Positions 31,701 through 43,670 of a DNA stretch of 64,000 bases are shown here, piece by piece (the stretch's first letter is position 1; each line of letters starts with the position of its first letter). The DNA comes from Isoetes taiwanensis. Its lineage: Eukaryota > Streptophyta > Lycopodiopsida > Isoetales > Isoetaceae. Below the pieces are notes generated by a model that saw nothing but the letters and a program-made list of their open reading frames with translations, was not told the DNA's origin and searched no databases. The stretch covers positions 19,202,089-19,266,088 of the forward strand of contig JAJEKV010000005.1 in NCBI GenBank assembly GCA_021234155.1, given 5' to 3'. The translations under genes and the position numbers were made by a program.

Positions 31701-34296
31701 AGAACAATGATATAAGGAAAGAACTTGAAGCACTCGAAAACCAAGAAATCCGATTTAGAAGAAAGATGCAAGGTCTATAATGAGCAAATGAGAAGTTTGA
31801 GTTGGAGATAAAGCAGATGGAAGATGAAGCCGCAGGACATCTTGAAAACATAAAAGCATTAGTAGGCCATATTAAAGACCTGCAAATAACAGAGATTGAA
31901 CTTATCAGTTGCAAATCACCGATTTGAATCATCAGTATCATCTCTCGCTTAAGTTGAAAGTGAGGTTTCAAGGTTAGAAATAGAACTTGACAAGAGACAT
32001 AAGGAATACAACAAAGAGAGAGGACACATGAACACATGTTTGAATGAGGCAATAGAAAGCTGCAAAGTTTGAACAGCTCCATGAGCAGACATGTGTGGAA
32101 AAACTAGCTGTAATACGCCAACTAGAGAATAAAATACAGCATCTAATGCAACAAATTTCACTCATGCATGATAAAAAGGAAAGGCTATACTCAGAGGCAC
32201 AGGCAAAAGCTATAAAAATTTTAAGCTGGAAAGAAAGAATGGGATGGTAAACTTATCAACATGGAACAAAGAGTTGAGGAAGCAGACTTACTGGTGAGAT
32301 CCATGAAAGTAGAATGTGATGCTAGGATTCAAGATTATCTAAATGATTGCAGAAGGCTAGAAGGTGAGCAGTGTGAACTGACAACAAAATATATGGAGGC
32401 AGAAAAAAAGTAGCCCAGAGAGAGAAAGAAAAGTTGGGAATCACGGGTGGATATGGCATTCAGAAGCAGCTTAAGATTATTAATAGGGAGAAGAAGAAGC
32501 TGGCAGAAGAGAATGAGGACATGAGAATGAAGGTCTTAGAAAACGAGCTTCTAAAAGCTGAAGCAGATGCTTATAAAGCTACCCTTGAAAGTATTAAAAT
32601 GGAGAAACCAGTGCCTTGCTGCCATGGCACTGCCTGGAACTCTAAGTGCATGCAGAAGGCATGGAACATAGCAATCAGACGATTCTGGATGATGCTTTCA
32701 AAGCATGCATAGCCAATTTTTAACGATTTGCTCTTTAAGAAAGGTGCAGATAATTGGATGCATAGACATGAGTAGCATCAAGCTTCTACAGATACGAGTT
32801 GAAACACAACACTCATGCACAGAATCGAGAGAAGATATACAGACGCAAGACCATCGGTCCATAGAAAACTTAGAATTATCTAGCAGGCCTCGCCTCTAGA
32901 TTCATGCTTCAACCCTCGATTTGCACATAAAGCTCTAAATAGAAAGATCATAAAAGTAGACATGTAAGTACCGATTCTGGAGAGACAAAAAGCTCATGCT
33001 AAGAAAAAGGACAAAGCTAAGAACGACTCATAATAGGAAAAGAAATAAAAATCCAATGCACGAATTCCGGATTTACAGGCTGAATCTGCTTACAGTCCGG
33101 ATCTACAGGCCAAATCTGCTAAATTATGCTCTAAGGCTAAACATGGCAGAAGAAAAATAGAAACTAGAGGACGACTGATTAAGCTAGAAGACTAAAGCTA
33201 GAGGAAAAACAACCGCATCTTTTGCTCTGTTCGACAGGTTTAGATATGGAGGCATTACCCGAAAGTGGCATGAGAGATGAACTACCCATTCTAGGGCGAA
33301 ATGCATGCAGAAACGATTTGGGTCTGGATCAGAAGGAAGATTTGCTAACGAATTGGCCGATTTTAGGAAGAGGATAGCCGGATCTCTGGGGCTTCCCACG
33401 TTACAGCCGGTAGACGGATTAGGTGTTCACAGATCCATACGTGGACGTGAAGGAGCAAAATCGACCTAGTAACTTAATAATTTTTAGCCTAACAAGATAG
33501 ATGAAATTTTAACGGTCACTAGCTTGAACCACAGCTGGACACCAACTATATGTTGTTACCGTTGTAGCACAGGGCTCATCAAAGGAAATTGGACTGTACA
33601 AATATAAAAAGCCAGGAGACAGTTAAAGAAAAATTTGTCACCGATTATGCAACAAAAACAAAGAAAGGATCCGGCAAGACATCATGTTTTTTTGGATTTA
33701 GAATGAGTAAAAAAAGCAATGTCCAGGAAACTATTCACAAACTCTATTTAGCATCACAATGGATAAATGGATCTAAGTAAAATTCATGATGCTTATGAGA
33801 CAATCTCATGAGCAATTGATAACCGTGAGGCAAAACGAAATGGTATAAGAAGAAACAAACCATGAGGCAAAACGAAATGGTACAAGAAGAAACAAAAACC
33901 CAGAGAGAAGCAGAGAACGAAAGCAAGAGCAAAAAAGAGAACAATCTTCTAGAAACAAACATGAAAAAGCAAAGGACCATCTTCTAGAAGCAGAATGAAA
34001 AAGCAACCCATCTACAAACTACAGATTGCTAGATGAAAAGAAGCCTACGTCTACAAACTACAAACACAAAAAGTAGGAAGGCAAAACACAAAAAGATGGA
34101 ACGCTCAAGAAACACAAAAAGTAGGAAGGCAAAACACAAAAAGATGGAACGCTCAAGAGGAAGGCCGATGATGAAAACCTAGAACTGATGAGATATATAA
34201 TCTGTAAAAAAGATCTTATGGAAAAAATAGACGTTCCAAAAAAGGGCCCGTCTTCTCCAAGAATGATGGTTCTATGTTGCCATAGAACCATTGCAT
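28738..34296 (+). mobile_element. Helentron/Helitron2-like element, family 1, long copy (5.56 kb)
   Basis: This copy starts tcttgggaagacttttctagcaaaa directly after the end of the first copy, a head-to-tail tandem. It ends with the same 178 bp (34119-34296), including the inverted terminus at 34250-34264 and the hairpin at 34266-34291. The interior is AT-rich and lacks long ORFs, Rep or helicase motifs. It is therefore non-autonomous and probably full of captured host DNA (see 31600-32900). Internal tandem repeats include a 15-bp unit x3 (31070-31110), a 41-bp unit x2 (31512-31592) and a 48-bp unit x2 (34063-34158). Confidence 0.65.
31600..32900. pseudogene. Possible captured coiled-coil gene fragments
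   Basis: On the plus strand, broken stretches read as Lys/Glu/Leu-rich heptads. The clearest is 32434-32712 (KQLKIINREKKKLAEENED), preceded by similar short pieces from about 31740 with stops and frame changes. The pattern looks like exons or a decayed copy of a coiled-coil protein gene picked up by the surrounding Helentron-like element. The parent gene is not identified. Confidence 0.35.
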
Positions 34297-37186
34297 TTCA
34301 GAGTTCAAGGATGTATTTCCGGATGAAATCCGGCAGCTGCCACCTTATAGGGGTGTGGAATGTGAGATCACATTGGCTCCAGATGCGAAGCATACCAGTA
34401 AGGCGCCGTATAGAATGAGAGCACCCTAGAATTGATTGAGCTCAAGAAGCAGCTTCAGGAATTGCTCGAGCTTGGGTTTATAAGAGCAAGTGTGTCTCCT
34501 TTCGGAGCACCTATACTCTTTGTGAAGAAGAAAGATGGGAGCTTAAGAATGTGCATAGATTATCGCCAGCTCAATAAGCAGACGATAAAGAACAAATATG
34601 CATTGCCAAGGGCAGATGACCTAATGGACCAGTTACAAGGAGCAAAGGTATTCTCTAAAATTGATTTGAGGTCAGGATACCACCAGATAAGAATAAAAGA
34701 AGAGGATATCCATAAGACCGCCTTTAGAACGCGGTATGGTCATTTTGAGTTTACAGTAATGCCCTTTGGATTGTCAAACGTGCCAGCAACGTTTATGCGC
34801 CTCATGAACGACATTTTCAGGGATTTCTTGGATGAGTTTGTTATTGTCTTCTTCGACGATATTCTAATCTACAGCAAGTCCCTTGAGGAGCATTGTCAGC
34901 ATCTCAGGAAAGTGTTGGAAAAGTTGAGACGTCATCAGTTGTATGCGAAGTTATCCAAGTGCCACTTTGCAACAGGCCGAGTGGAGTATTTGGGGCATGT
35001 AGTAACATCCGAGGGAATCTCCACAGATCCATCTAAGATAGAGGCAATAGTTGATTGGCCAGCCCCAAGGAATGTGGTAGAAGTAAGAAGCTTTCTCGGC
35101 TTGGCGGGATATTATAGAAAGTTCGTGAAGGACTTTGCTAAGTGGGCGTCCCCTCTGTCGGACCTCACCAAGGCCAAGAAGATTAAGGACTGGACTAGCC
35201 ATTGGTTAGAGAAAGTCCAAGCTTCCTTCAAGAAGCTTAAGGAGGCCTTAACAACAGCTCCAGTGCTTGTTCTCCCGGATCCGAGTAAAGATAAGTTGGT
35301 AGCAACGGATGCAAGCAAGATAGCAACAGGAGCAGTCTTGATGCAGGAAAGAAGGGTAGTCGCTTACGACTCGAAGAAGATGAACGACGCCGAGCAACGC
35401 TACCCAACCCATGATCAGGAGCTGCTAGCCATTGTCAGGGCGTTAAGGATATGGAGGCATTATTTGCTGGGAAGGAAGTTTCAGTTGGATACTGATCACC
35501 AGAGCCTTCAGTATCTCTTCACCCAGCCACTCCTCAACTTAAGGCAAAGGAGATGGATGGAATTCCTTGAGGAGTATGATTTTGATATTGTATACAAGCC
35601 TGGCAAGCTTAATGTTGTAGCAGATGCCCTCTCTAGGAGACCTTTTCAGACAAGGACGCATTGTAATGCGATTTCCACTCTTTCGAGTGAGTTTGGCAAG
35701 AAGATTGAGGAGTCCTTGCCAACGGATGCGGACTTCAAAGAGGTATGGGAAAGCCTCTCCAGGGAAGCCAGAACAGATAAAGAGCGGGAAGCCTTCAAGT
35801 ATTTTAAGAAGGAAGGCAACCTGTTGTATCACAAGCATAAGTTGTGTGTGCCCGAATCATCAGGGGTAAGGAAGTTAATTCTTCATGACACACACAACAG
35901 CCCAATAGCAAGGCATGCCGGCTTCATGAAGACCTACTTCAAGATTCGAAGTAGTTACTTCTGGCCAGGAATGAAGAGGCAGATAGCTGCATATATTCGG
36001 GATTGCCAGTTATGTCAGCAGACCAAAGCGGAGCAACTTCGGATTCCAGGTGCTCTAGAGCCATTGGGGGTGCCAAATGCAAAGTGGGAGGTCATAAGCA
36101 TGGATTTCATCACAGGACTCCCGAGAACTCTTCGAGGCAAGGATGCATTGATGGTTGTCGTAGACAAGTTATCTAAGATGGCACATTTTGTGCCTTGCAA
36201 GACTACTGACACCGCATTAGATACTGCCAAGTTATTCGTAAGGGAGATTTTCAGACTCCATGGCATGCCTCGGGAGATAATATCGGATAGAGATTCTAAG
36301 TTTATGAGTGCCTTTTGGCAGGATCTCTTTAGCACCATTCAGACGAAGCTCTCTATGAGCACGGCATATCATCCCCAAACAGATGGCCAGACGGAGAGGA
36401 CGAATCGGATCATTGAAGACATGCTTCGAAGTTATGTGTGGAACAAGCAGTTCAAGTGGGATGAGTACATCCACTTGGTGGAATTCGCCTACAATAGTGC
36501 CAAGCAGGAGTCATCTCAGATGTCTCCTTTCATGGTAAATTACGGGTACCAGTGCCTAACCCTGGATACTTGGCACAATCCTGTGTCGAAGGTTGAAGTA
36601 TCCGAGCAGATGTTAGGAGATAGGCAGCAGCTGGTGGAAGAAGTAAGGGGTTACTTATTGGCGGCAAGAAGTCGGCAGAAGAGTGTGGCCGACAGGCACA
36701 GGACCGTAAGAGAGTTCAAGGTAGGCGATAGCGTCTGGTTGAAGATCAAGGTGAAGCAAGCCAAGCTTCGGATTGGGAGTTGCAAGAAGCTTGCCCCTAG
36801 GTGGGCTGGTCCGTTCAAGATTTTGGAGAGAGTGGGCTCTCAAGCCTACAAGTTGGATCTTCCGGCCCATCTCAAGGTTCACAAGGTCTTCCACGTAAGT
36901 TTATTAAAAAGGCACAATCCTAACCCTGAGGAGGTTTTGGATACTCCAACTTTGTTGGAAATGACGGAGGAGCAAGTAGAAATAGTGCCTGAATTACTTC
37001 TTGATAAGCAAGAAGACTAGGAGGTCTCAGTTCCTCCAATATTTGGTTAAGTGGAAGCACTTACCCGTGGAAGACGCGACATGGGTATTGAAGCAAGATT
37101 TGAAGAAGCAATACCCAGAGTTTATGAAGGAGTTTGATGGGCGAGTCGTCTCTGACTTGGTCAACCCCGACTTGCCAGGTGGTTAG
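34297..37186 (+). pseudogene. Pol of element A: RT, RNase H, integrase, chromodomain (two frameshifts)
   Basis: Coding resumes after the insertion at SEFKDVFPDEI, shifts frame near 34423 (RMRAP-stop versus ELIELKK), then runs open 34432-37020. RT shows [30 protein letters not shown] and FFDDILIYS. RNase H shows [20 protein letters not shown] and VVADALSRR. Integrase shows the Cys pair CQLCQ, then [15 protein letters not shown] and the E-bearing [18 protein letters not shown], consistent with D,D-35-E. A second frameshift near 37010 separates the C-terminal chromodomain ([19 protein letters not shown], 37001-37186). Chromodomains of chromoviruses bind histone H3 tail marks and guide integration. 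Confidence 0.92.
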
Positions 37187-38013
37187 CTAGTATGTTGTTA
37201 GTTAGCCTTAAGCCTGGCGCATGCATTCTAATTAGTAGGGTGCATGTGCCAGAACCTTGGATCGTGTGGGCGATGATGGGATATGCCTTTAGAGCATTCT
37301 CTAGGCCACACGCACCAGGAGGTGCGCATGACCATTAGGGTCATGTGAGTGAGGAGTGGGGCATGGTGGGCGATGATGGGACATCGATCGGATGCTCTCT
37401 ATGCCACGATGCGGGGGACGCACACCTGGCCGTAGGAGGGTCATGGTGAAGGTTAAAGTGATCATGCGCGATGATGGGATCGTGAGACGTTCCCTAGCTT
37501 GAAACCCTCGGGGCATGATGCACTGGGGTGTACTCGATCTGGGCGATCGTGTACGAGGTAGCACTCGATCATGGGCGATGATGGGAGCATCTTAAATGAT
37601 CCTTAAGCTCAAATCCGAAAGGGCCATGATCTTGTGCAAGGTAGTAGGACAACCTTGAGCCAGTAGTTCGGCTCAAGGAGGTAAGGGGGGTGGTCCCCTA
37701 AAACCACAATTTATTAATTAAACTAACGTAATGTGCTCCTTGTGCAGGCAAGTAGAAGGCGGACTTCAACGAGGAGCGCATTACGAGAAGAAAGGGGGAG
37801 CCATAATTTAGATTATGAACCCTAATAACTCTTATAATAACATTTTGAATTATTGTAAGAAATAACGTTGTTAAGGCTATATAATTTTTGTATAAGTACA
37901 AATATAGCCTAAATTTTGACTCTTAACTAATAAAACTTGATTAGTAAAGTAAATTAAAGAGTATGACATGTTGTTTCTTTTGCAGGCATAAGGTAGGTTC
38001 GTCACCTTAGCGC
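37187..38013 (+). other. Post-pol region of A with four spaced GATGATGGGA repeats
   Basis: No ORF is convincing. The motif gggcgatgatggga (or a one-base variant) recurs at about 37269, 37370, 37470 and 37575, a spacing of close to 100 bp. Elements B and C have a single related copy (cgatgatgagaccactacgg). The segment from about 37680 on is AT-rich. Confidence 0.6.
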
Positions 38014-38049
38014 AATGCTGAGGACAGCATTGTCCTAAGGGAGGGAGAA
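38014..38049 (+). promoter_or_regulatory. Hairpin plus polypurine tract of element A
   Basis: The sequence aatgctgaggacagcatt (38014-38031) is an inverted repeat with 7-bp arms. It is followed by a purine-rich stretch, aagggagggagaa, directly before the 3' LTR. Elements B and C have the same hairpin in the same place. Confidence 0.75.
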
Positions 38050-39684
38050 TGTGACGGTCCAGGGGAATATACGCCATAAATACGTATATTCCTGGATCCG
38101 TCACTATACAAGTCTATCTTCATAGCCTTGTATACCATAGATTGTGGCACTAGGGGGCATGGCCAAGTTATTCACATAACTTAGCCAACCATAGGTTAAG
38201 ACCATTTTCCACGTGGCCTTAACCTATTGGGCACCCGCCACACGAGACTCACCCGATTGGTGCCATGTGGCATCCTAGGTGGACCTAACTTATATTAGTG
38301 GGAACCCTAACCCTAGGCCTCTTTCCAGCCCTAGCTCCCAGAGACTCATTGACCTGCTCGAAACTCCGTTTCGAACATCGTTTGCTGTGGCATAGACTGG
38401 TGCAGCAGCCCCCTGAGGGTAGACTCGTTCTTGGAGCAAGAGCAGCATCACGTGAGTTGAAGACCATGGAAGCACACGGATCTGGAGGGAGAGCATCAGG
38501 AGCAGGTATGTAGGGTAGTAGTTGTGATAGCTCATCTGGAATTAGCATTCCAGATGTGCTAGTATCTTGTATCTAGAGTAGAGCCATCCTAGAACCCGTA
38601 TTTAACATCTTGAACCCTAATCAATGAACCCTAACCATTAGTTAGATCGTATGATTAGTTTAAGATGTTCTTCTTCTGATTATTCTCATGATATGATGAT
38701 TATGTGATGATGATTGATCATGTTTGCTCCTCTTGTATTGGGAAGGGGGGTAGAGACCTAGAGCCATATGTAGTATGCTCCTAGAGTAGATCCCTTAGTT
38801 CCTATTAGATGTGGCCTGTGCATAGGAGCCCACCCGGCTATTGAGGCTATGACGTAACTCAGCACCACATAACGGGGCTAGAGGGAATGTGGAGGGAGGA
38901 TCCCTGCCGAGTGGGGGCTTCGGGGGATCCCATAGTGGGCTAGGCTTATGGTCGGTCACTTCGTGTGGGCCGAGCATGGGTCCGACACCTCCTGGGGCAA
39001 TGGTGTTGCCCTGCCTCTCGAGAGCTGCAAGTGTTGGCTTGGCTCTTGTTTTGGGGGGTTAAGTCGGGTACGAATCGTGTGTCGCCACGATTCTCTAGCC
39101 GCCCACGGAACCTCTAGACCCTGGGAAGGGGAGATGCAACCCTTCCTGCCTCGTCGGACCAGGGAGATGCAACCTGGAGTAGTCCCGATGGGTGATGCCA
39201 TGGGATTGCATATCCGGAAGGCTAGAGTCCTGTCAGAGCCTGATTTAGCCCATCTGCAAAGTATGCACAGGAAGGGCAGATAGAGTGGTCAACCCTAGCC
39301 ATTGTTTTATGCCAGCCCTCGCCATTGCCATGACTTGGTCTGCTCTATCTTGAGGCCTAGCCGGTCAGTCATCCTCCTTACGAGTCCGAGCCTGGGTAGG
39401 AGCTCCCATGTTTTACGGTTTATGCATATCATCTTTACATTGATATATGTGTGATGCACTACCCTTCGAGGTAGCACTTATATGTTTGATGCTAGTTCTG
39501 ACATGTTATCGCTTCCGCTGTTATAGGAGCCCATAGGGGAAGGGCGCGCAAGACACCTTCGTACCCCCCTAGGATCACCCCAGAGTGCGGGGTAGACGAA
39601 GGGCCTGTGCGGTTGTTGAGCCGGACGGGGGATTTCCTGCCGAGTGTACGGCTGGGCGCCGTATGTTTAGCAGGGAGCGTCACA
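38050..39684 (+). mobile_element. 3' LTR of element A
   Basis: This 1635-bp repeat is about 98% identical to 19999-21630. It ends in AGCGTCACA, followed at 39685-39689 by TTATA, the right target-site copy. Confidence 0.95.
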
Positions 39685-41950
39685 TTATAGTAGTATTGGA
39701 TATATTGCTTCCAATAGTATTATATTTAACTAACTATTATATGATAACTTTACGACCTTTAAGATATGTCATCATACAATTATCGATGCCATACTTAGTT
39801 TGAAACGTATTTTAATTGTTTATCATATGGCTAGGATTTATATCATCGGATCCAAGTGTTGAGCTTATGACTCTCGCTCGTTACTTGGTTGGTGATGTAT
39901 CAACCTTACATGTATATACTTTATATTTGCTATACTTAAGGAAAGATAGACAAATTCTTATTATATTTGTCAGGATCCTATGAAAGTTACTTAAATGCCT
40001 TTGGAAGGAATTACATCCTTGCGAAGGTTTAACTAAGATTTTATGTAATTATTATTTTACTTTATCTCGATACTGAGATATCTACACAAGACAAAACTAT
40101 CTATGCAGCTATTATGAACATATAATTTATCAACAAGGCATTAAAGCTTATGATACATGCCATCATGGAGTGCTATCGATGCCCTGCATGATAACATATT
40201 TAAGATTATATAATTTAAGTAGTTATATGGGGTTGACAACCCTGAACAATTTAATTAAGAGCTAGGCTACTACAGGGTAATAAAGAGAGGCTAAAACTCG
40301 CCAAATGGCGATTTTTTAGACCTTTACTAAAATTTCGTGGCTAAAGTTTATAAGGGTCATTTCTTAAAAAAATTAAAAATTAGCCATTCGAAAAGGGGGA
40401 AAATCTTGGACGTTCAGGGTTTAGCCGAGATTGACTGCGGCATTGGCGTGCTGAATTGCCTTTCCTGAAGTTGATTAGGCGCGCCCAGATCAATTCAAAT
40501 AGCCATGTCTAATCTATTCAGATACATCTTTCATTTAGGAATCGCCATATTGAAGAACCACGACCATTACACTATTGCAATGTTAACATTGAAAAAAACT
40601 CCCACCTTTTTTATTATGTTTGCTATTTCCATTCACATAGCATACAATGTAGTTCATTTGAATACGGAAGATTGTCAGACCCAACCCCATGGTTAGATAT
40701 GCACCATCATCATCGTCTTTTTATTGTTGTTGGTACCCACAGATACATGCACATTATCACTTCTCTTTAAATATATCAACTAAAATACACATGATAACTT
40801 GCTTAGTTCAGTAGTTGCCGTTTAGCTACCACCAACAAAGACAAAATTGCCAACATAAGAATTTTTAAATTATACGAACTTTATAATTTCGCCAAGTGGG
40901 AAGAAAACTAAAGGGCTTGACTGTATCACATTTCGCCAAAAAAAAAAATGTACGGACTCTTGTTTTTATAGCTTTAGCCAACCTTTATTTGGATACGAAA
41001 ACATTTAGGGTTCTTAAAATTTACCCTGGGCTACTAGCTCATTCCTAGATGCGAATGCAAACAATAGATCATGGCATAAGAAATTTATGCAAAGCCTCTC
41101 CCCACCTTAGTTGTCGCACCCGCTAAGGCTAGAATACATCTCCCAATTGAGTCGGTGTCGACTAATTTGGAGACGACTTGGCCGTTGCATTGCTTCCATT
41201 GATTCGCTCCCCTGCTTTGGTGCAGTTGGTTACCGCATTAATCTTGCATGCTGAAGGACACATAGACATTAAGCATCTATCCATCTTACGCTCTATGTGC
41301 TTTGGCTACTTGCGAAAGGAACTCTATTCTAAGGGTCGACTAATTGGATGGCGATTCAACCCCTAAGATGTAGGTAGGTTCAGTCCTAAGATTGAGCCCC
41401 CCCCCCACTTTCTTCAGCAAGTCCAATTTCCAGTATGCATCTACAATTTCCAATGTGCTATGTGAGAAGAACAGAAGCAACATCTAGAATGAATCAATTC
41501 ATGTCTCCTTGAAGGCAACTATAAGGTAGAACTAAATGCAGAAGCTTAGAGTCAGCAATTAAGCAAACCAAAAAGTCCTTTGCTTCCAGATTTTGCATGA
41601 CTTCTAAGCCATCATATAGTCCAGTTCCAAACATGATCCATTCTAAAAACCAACCTCTGATTCATGGTCACAAACGTTCTTGGTTGCGAATGGACAAAAA
41701 CTAGCAGGGCCGTATCATCATCGAAAAAAGAGATAATCTTGGCTCATTGACTGTACCTTATAAATTTCCACCTTTTTATGCTTGCCTCCAGTAGATTCAA
41801 GGATCTATTATAGCAGATAGGGGCATGCTATGGTAAAAAAGGTGAAAGAAAGGGCCTCATCTTAGAATTCATGGAAAAAATCTTATACCGAAGCTCAAGG
41901 AGCTAATATCAGAATAGAAAAAGCAAGAACATTCACAAAAAGGATTTGAA

Positions 41951-42150
41951 CATAGTTATTTATGGGATATGCATGCTGCAGTACACATACTAGAGCAAAT
42001 TGCTAAAAGGCTTCGAACATAGTTATTTATGGGATCTGCATGCTGCAGTACACATACTAGAGCAAATTGCTAAAAGGCTTCGAACATAGTTATTTATGGG
42101 ATCTGCATGCTGCAGTACGCATACTAGAGCAAATTGCTAAAGGCATGAGA
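41951..42150 (+). repeat. 67-bp tandem repeat, three copies
   Basis: Units starting catagttatttatgggat occur at 41951, 42018 and 42085. The 67-bp period is not a multiple of three, so the duplication breaks any reading frame. The third copy leads into the kinase fragment. Confidence 0.9.
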
Positions 42151-42261
42151 GTTCTGCATAGAGTCAACATTATTCGTCGAGATGTAAAACCTGCTAACGT
42201 GTTGGTGAGAGAATTAAAAGGTAGTTTTAGCATTAAAAAAATGAGTCTAGGGTTCGACTGA
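42067..42261 (+). pseudogene. Captured protein-kinase catalytic-loop fragment
   Basis: The frame reads LEQIAKGMRVLHRVNIIRRDVKPANVLV. This matches kinase subdomain VIb: helix E, then the HRDxKxxN catalytic loop, here with R in place of the first H (RRDVKPAN). Asp and Asn of the loop are present. No ATP-binding or DFG segment is nearby, and the sequence ends in lower-complexity coding. It is a single exon-sized piece inside Helentron-like DNA, consistent with gene capture. Such loops are typical of plant tyrosine-kinase-like and receptor-like kinases. Confidence 0.65.
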
Positions 42262-43670
42262 AGCCAAGGCGAGCAAACATTTGAATACAACAACCAAATA
42301 GAAATATGCAAAAACTCCTACTCCTATTCCTATAAAATTTCCTTAATACTGTTGGAAGAAAGGTGATCTATCAGAACTTATTCTCGATTCTGGAATAGAG
42401 TTCAAATCATAGCACGTTTATCTCAGAAATAGAAAAAGGTTTAGACTTAAAGGGAAAAGAAACTTCATTGCTGCCAATTTACACTGCGAACATCCAACAA
42501 AGATTCACAGACCACATTAAAAACAGAGAAGTTTACTAATCCAAATGAAACAGGGCAAACCCATGACATACCTGGATTTGCAGCCCTATTCTTACCGATC
42601 AGATCAGCACTATTCATTGAATCCTCTGCATGGATAGATGGCAACACGTCTCTTCTCTAGATAACTCCAACAAGCCCTTTGAAAATAAACAGGGCTTCTG
42701 AATATTGTCGCTTCTGCATGCCGCTTCAAAAGTGTTCAAGTGATCATTGAGAGCACCTTTGCCACACCTAGATTCACAAACTCAAAAACAGGGTTATGGG
42801 CCGAATTAAATGAACTGGCTGGCTTGCCTATAGAGCACTCGTTAGCATTGGAAGCCCCAATTTGAAGAAGCCCATCAACACCAATCTATGACATCCCACT
42901 CATAAAGCATCTCGGACAGAAAATTTTTGTTTTACAGGCCATAAATTATGGCCTATTCTCAGAGGCCTTTTCATCCAATTCATCAACCCATCAAACGTAG
43001 AACATCAAACATTTGCCATGGCCGAAATTGGTTTATCTGTCGGTGCAGAGCCTTGCATCAAATAAATCTTAAAAGTGAAGCAGGGTTAGATTCAACAGCC
43101 AGAGACTGGTATGAAACGGAAAATAGGAAAGCAAGAAATGAGAAGGCAAGTAAGATAGAGGGCAAAATTTAAGCAGGAAGATAAAAATAGTAACTGCTGG
43201 ACCGGAATAGGCTATCACCATGCTTCAAACCCAAGAAGGCTAACTGCTCTGCGCGGAAGAGATCGAATTATGGTTGTTACCTTGAGCGATCGTAAACAAA
43301 TGGGACCTCAACAGGTAAATGGTAAATGGGTCGTTCACAAATTGTAAGCCTGTAGCAGACACTTGAACCTGAATTGAGACAAATGATGTCCAAATATGGG
43401 TTGTGCATAACCGTGTAATTTGAAGCTCGATAAGTAGAATACCAGTGAAATCGGAAATAAAAGCACCGTACTCATGCAAGAAAAAGAGGATTAGCCCAAC
43501 ACTAGGAAGAAGAAGGGAGATGCAACGAGAGCTGATAAGGGAGAAAGGGATGAGAAGGAATCTAAATAGGAAGCTAGAAGGGAAAAGGACAAAATAACTA
43601 AATGCTAACTACCTCCGTAGTTCTAGAACTTTGTTTTCCTTCTATTCGGCGAAACGAAGGAAAACACCAT

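Larger units (their letters stand above)
19999..39684 (+). mobile_element. Chromovirus A carrying a histone H3-like ORF (19.7 kb with nested DNA)
   Basis: Two LTRs of about 1.63 kb start TGTGACGGTCC and end AGCGTCACA. They are flanked by a perfect TTATA duplication at 19994-19998 and 39685-39689. The internal order is primer-binding site, H3-like ORF, two hairpins, TATA-like box, ORFX, gag, protease, [tandem Helentron-like insertion], RT, RNase H, integrase, chromodomain, repeat-rich 3' region, hairpin and polypurine tract. Removing the 6.7-kb Helentron insertion leaves about 12.9 kb. The LTRs differ by roughly thirty substitutions by hand count (about 2%), nearly all transitions, so the insertion is fairly recent. 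Confidence 0.95.
39690..43670 (+). mobile_element. AT-rich interior and 3' end of a family-2 Helentron-like element
   Basis: The segment is AT-rich with no full gene. It ends at 43670 with the family-2 terminus: the inverted end gtagttctagaac (43617-43629), a 10-bp hairpin (gttttccttc 43633-43642 with gaaggaaaac 43656-43665) and accat. The last about 175 bp (43494-43670) are the reverse complement of 18348-18530. The matching 5' terminus is on the other strand at 18347, so an inversion separated the two ends. It contains a protein-kinase fragment (42067-42261) and an ORF of unknown origin at 41178-41366. How much of 39690-41000 belongs to this element is uncertain. Confidence 0.5.

Noticed and set aside
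41178-41366. 62-residue ORF in AT-rich DNA as a gene
   Set aside because: No family is recognised and no related copy was seen; it may be a captured exon but cannot be supported.
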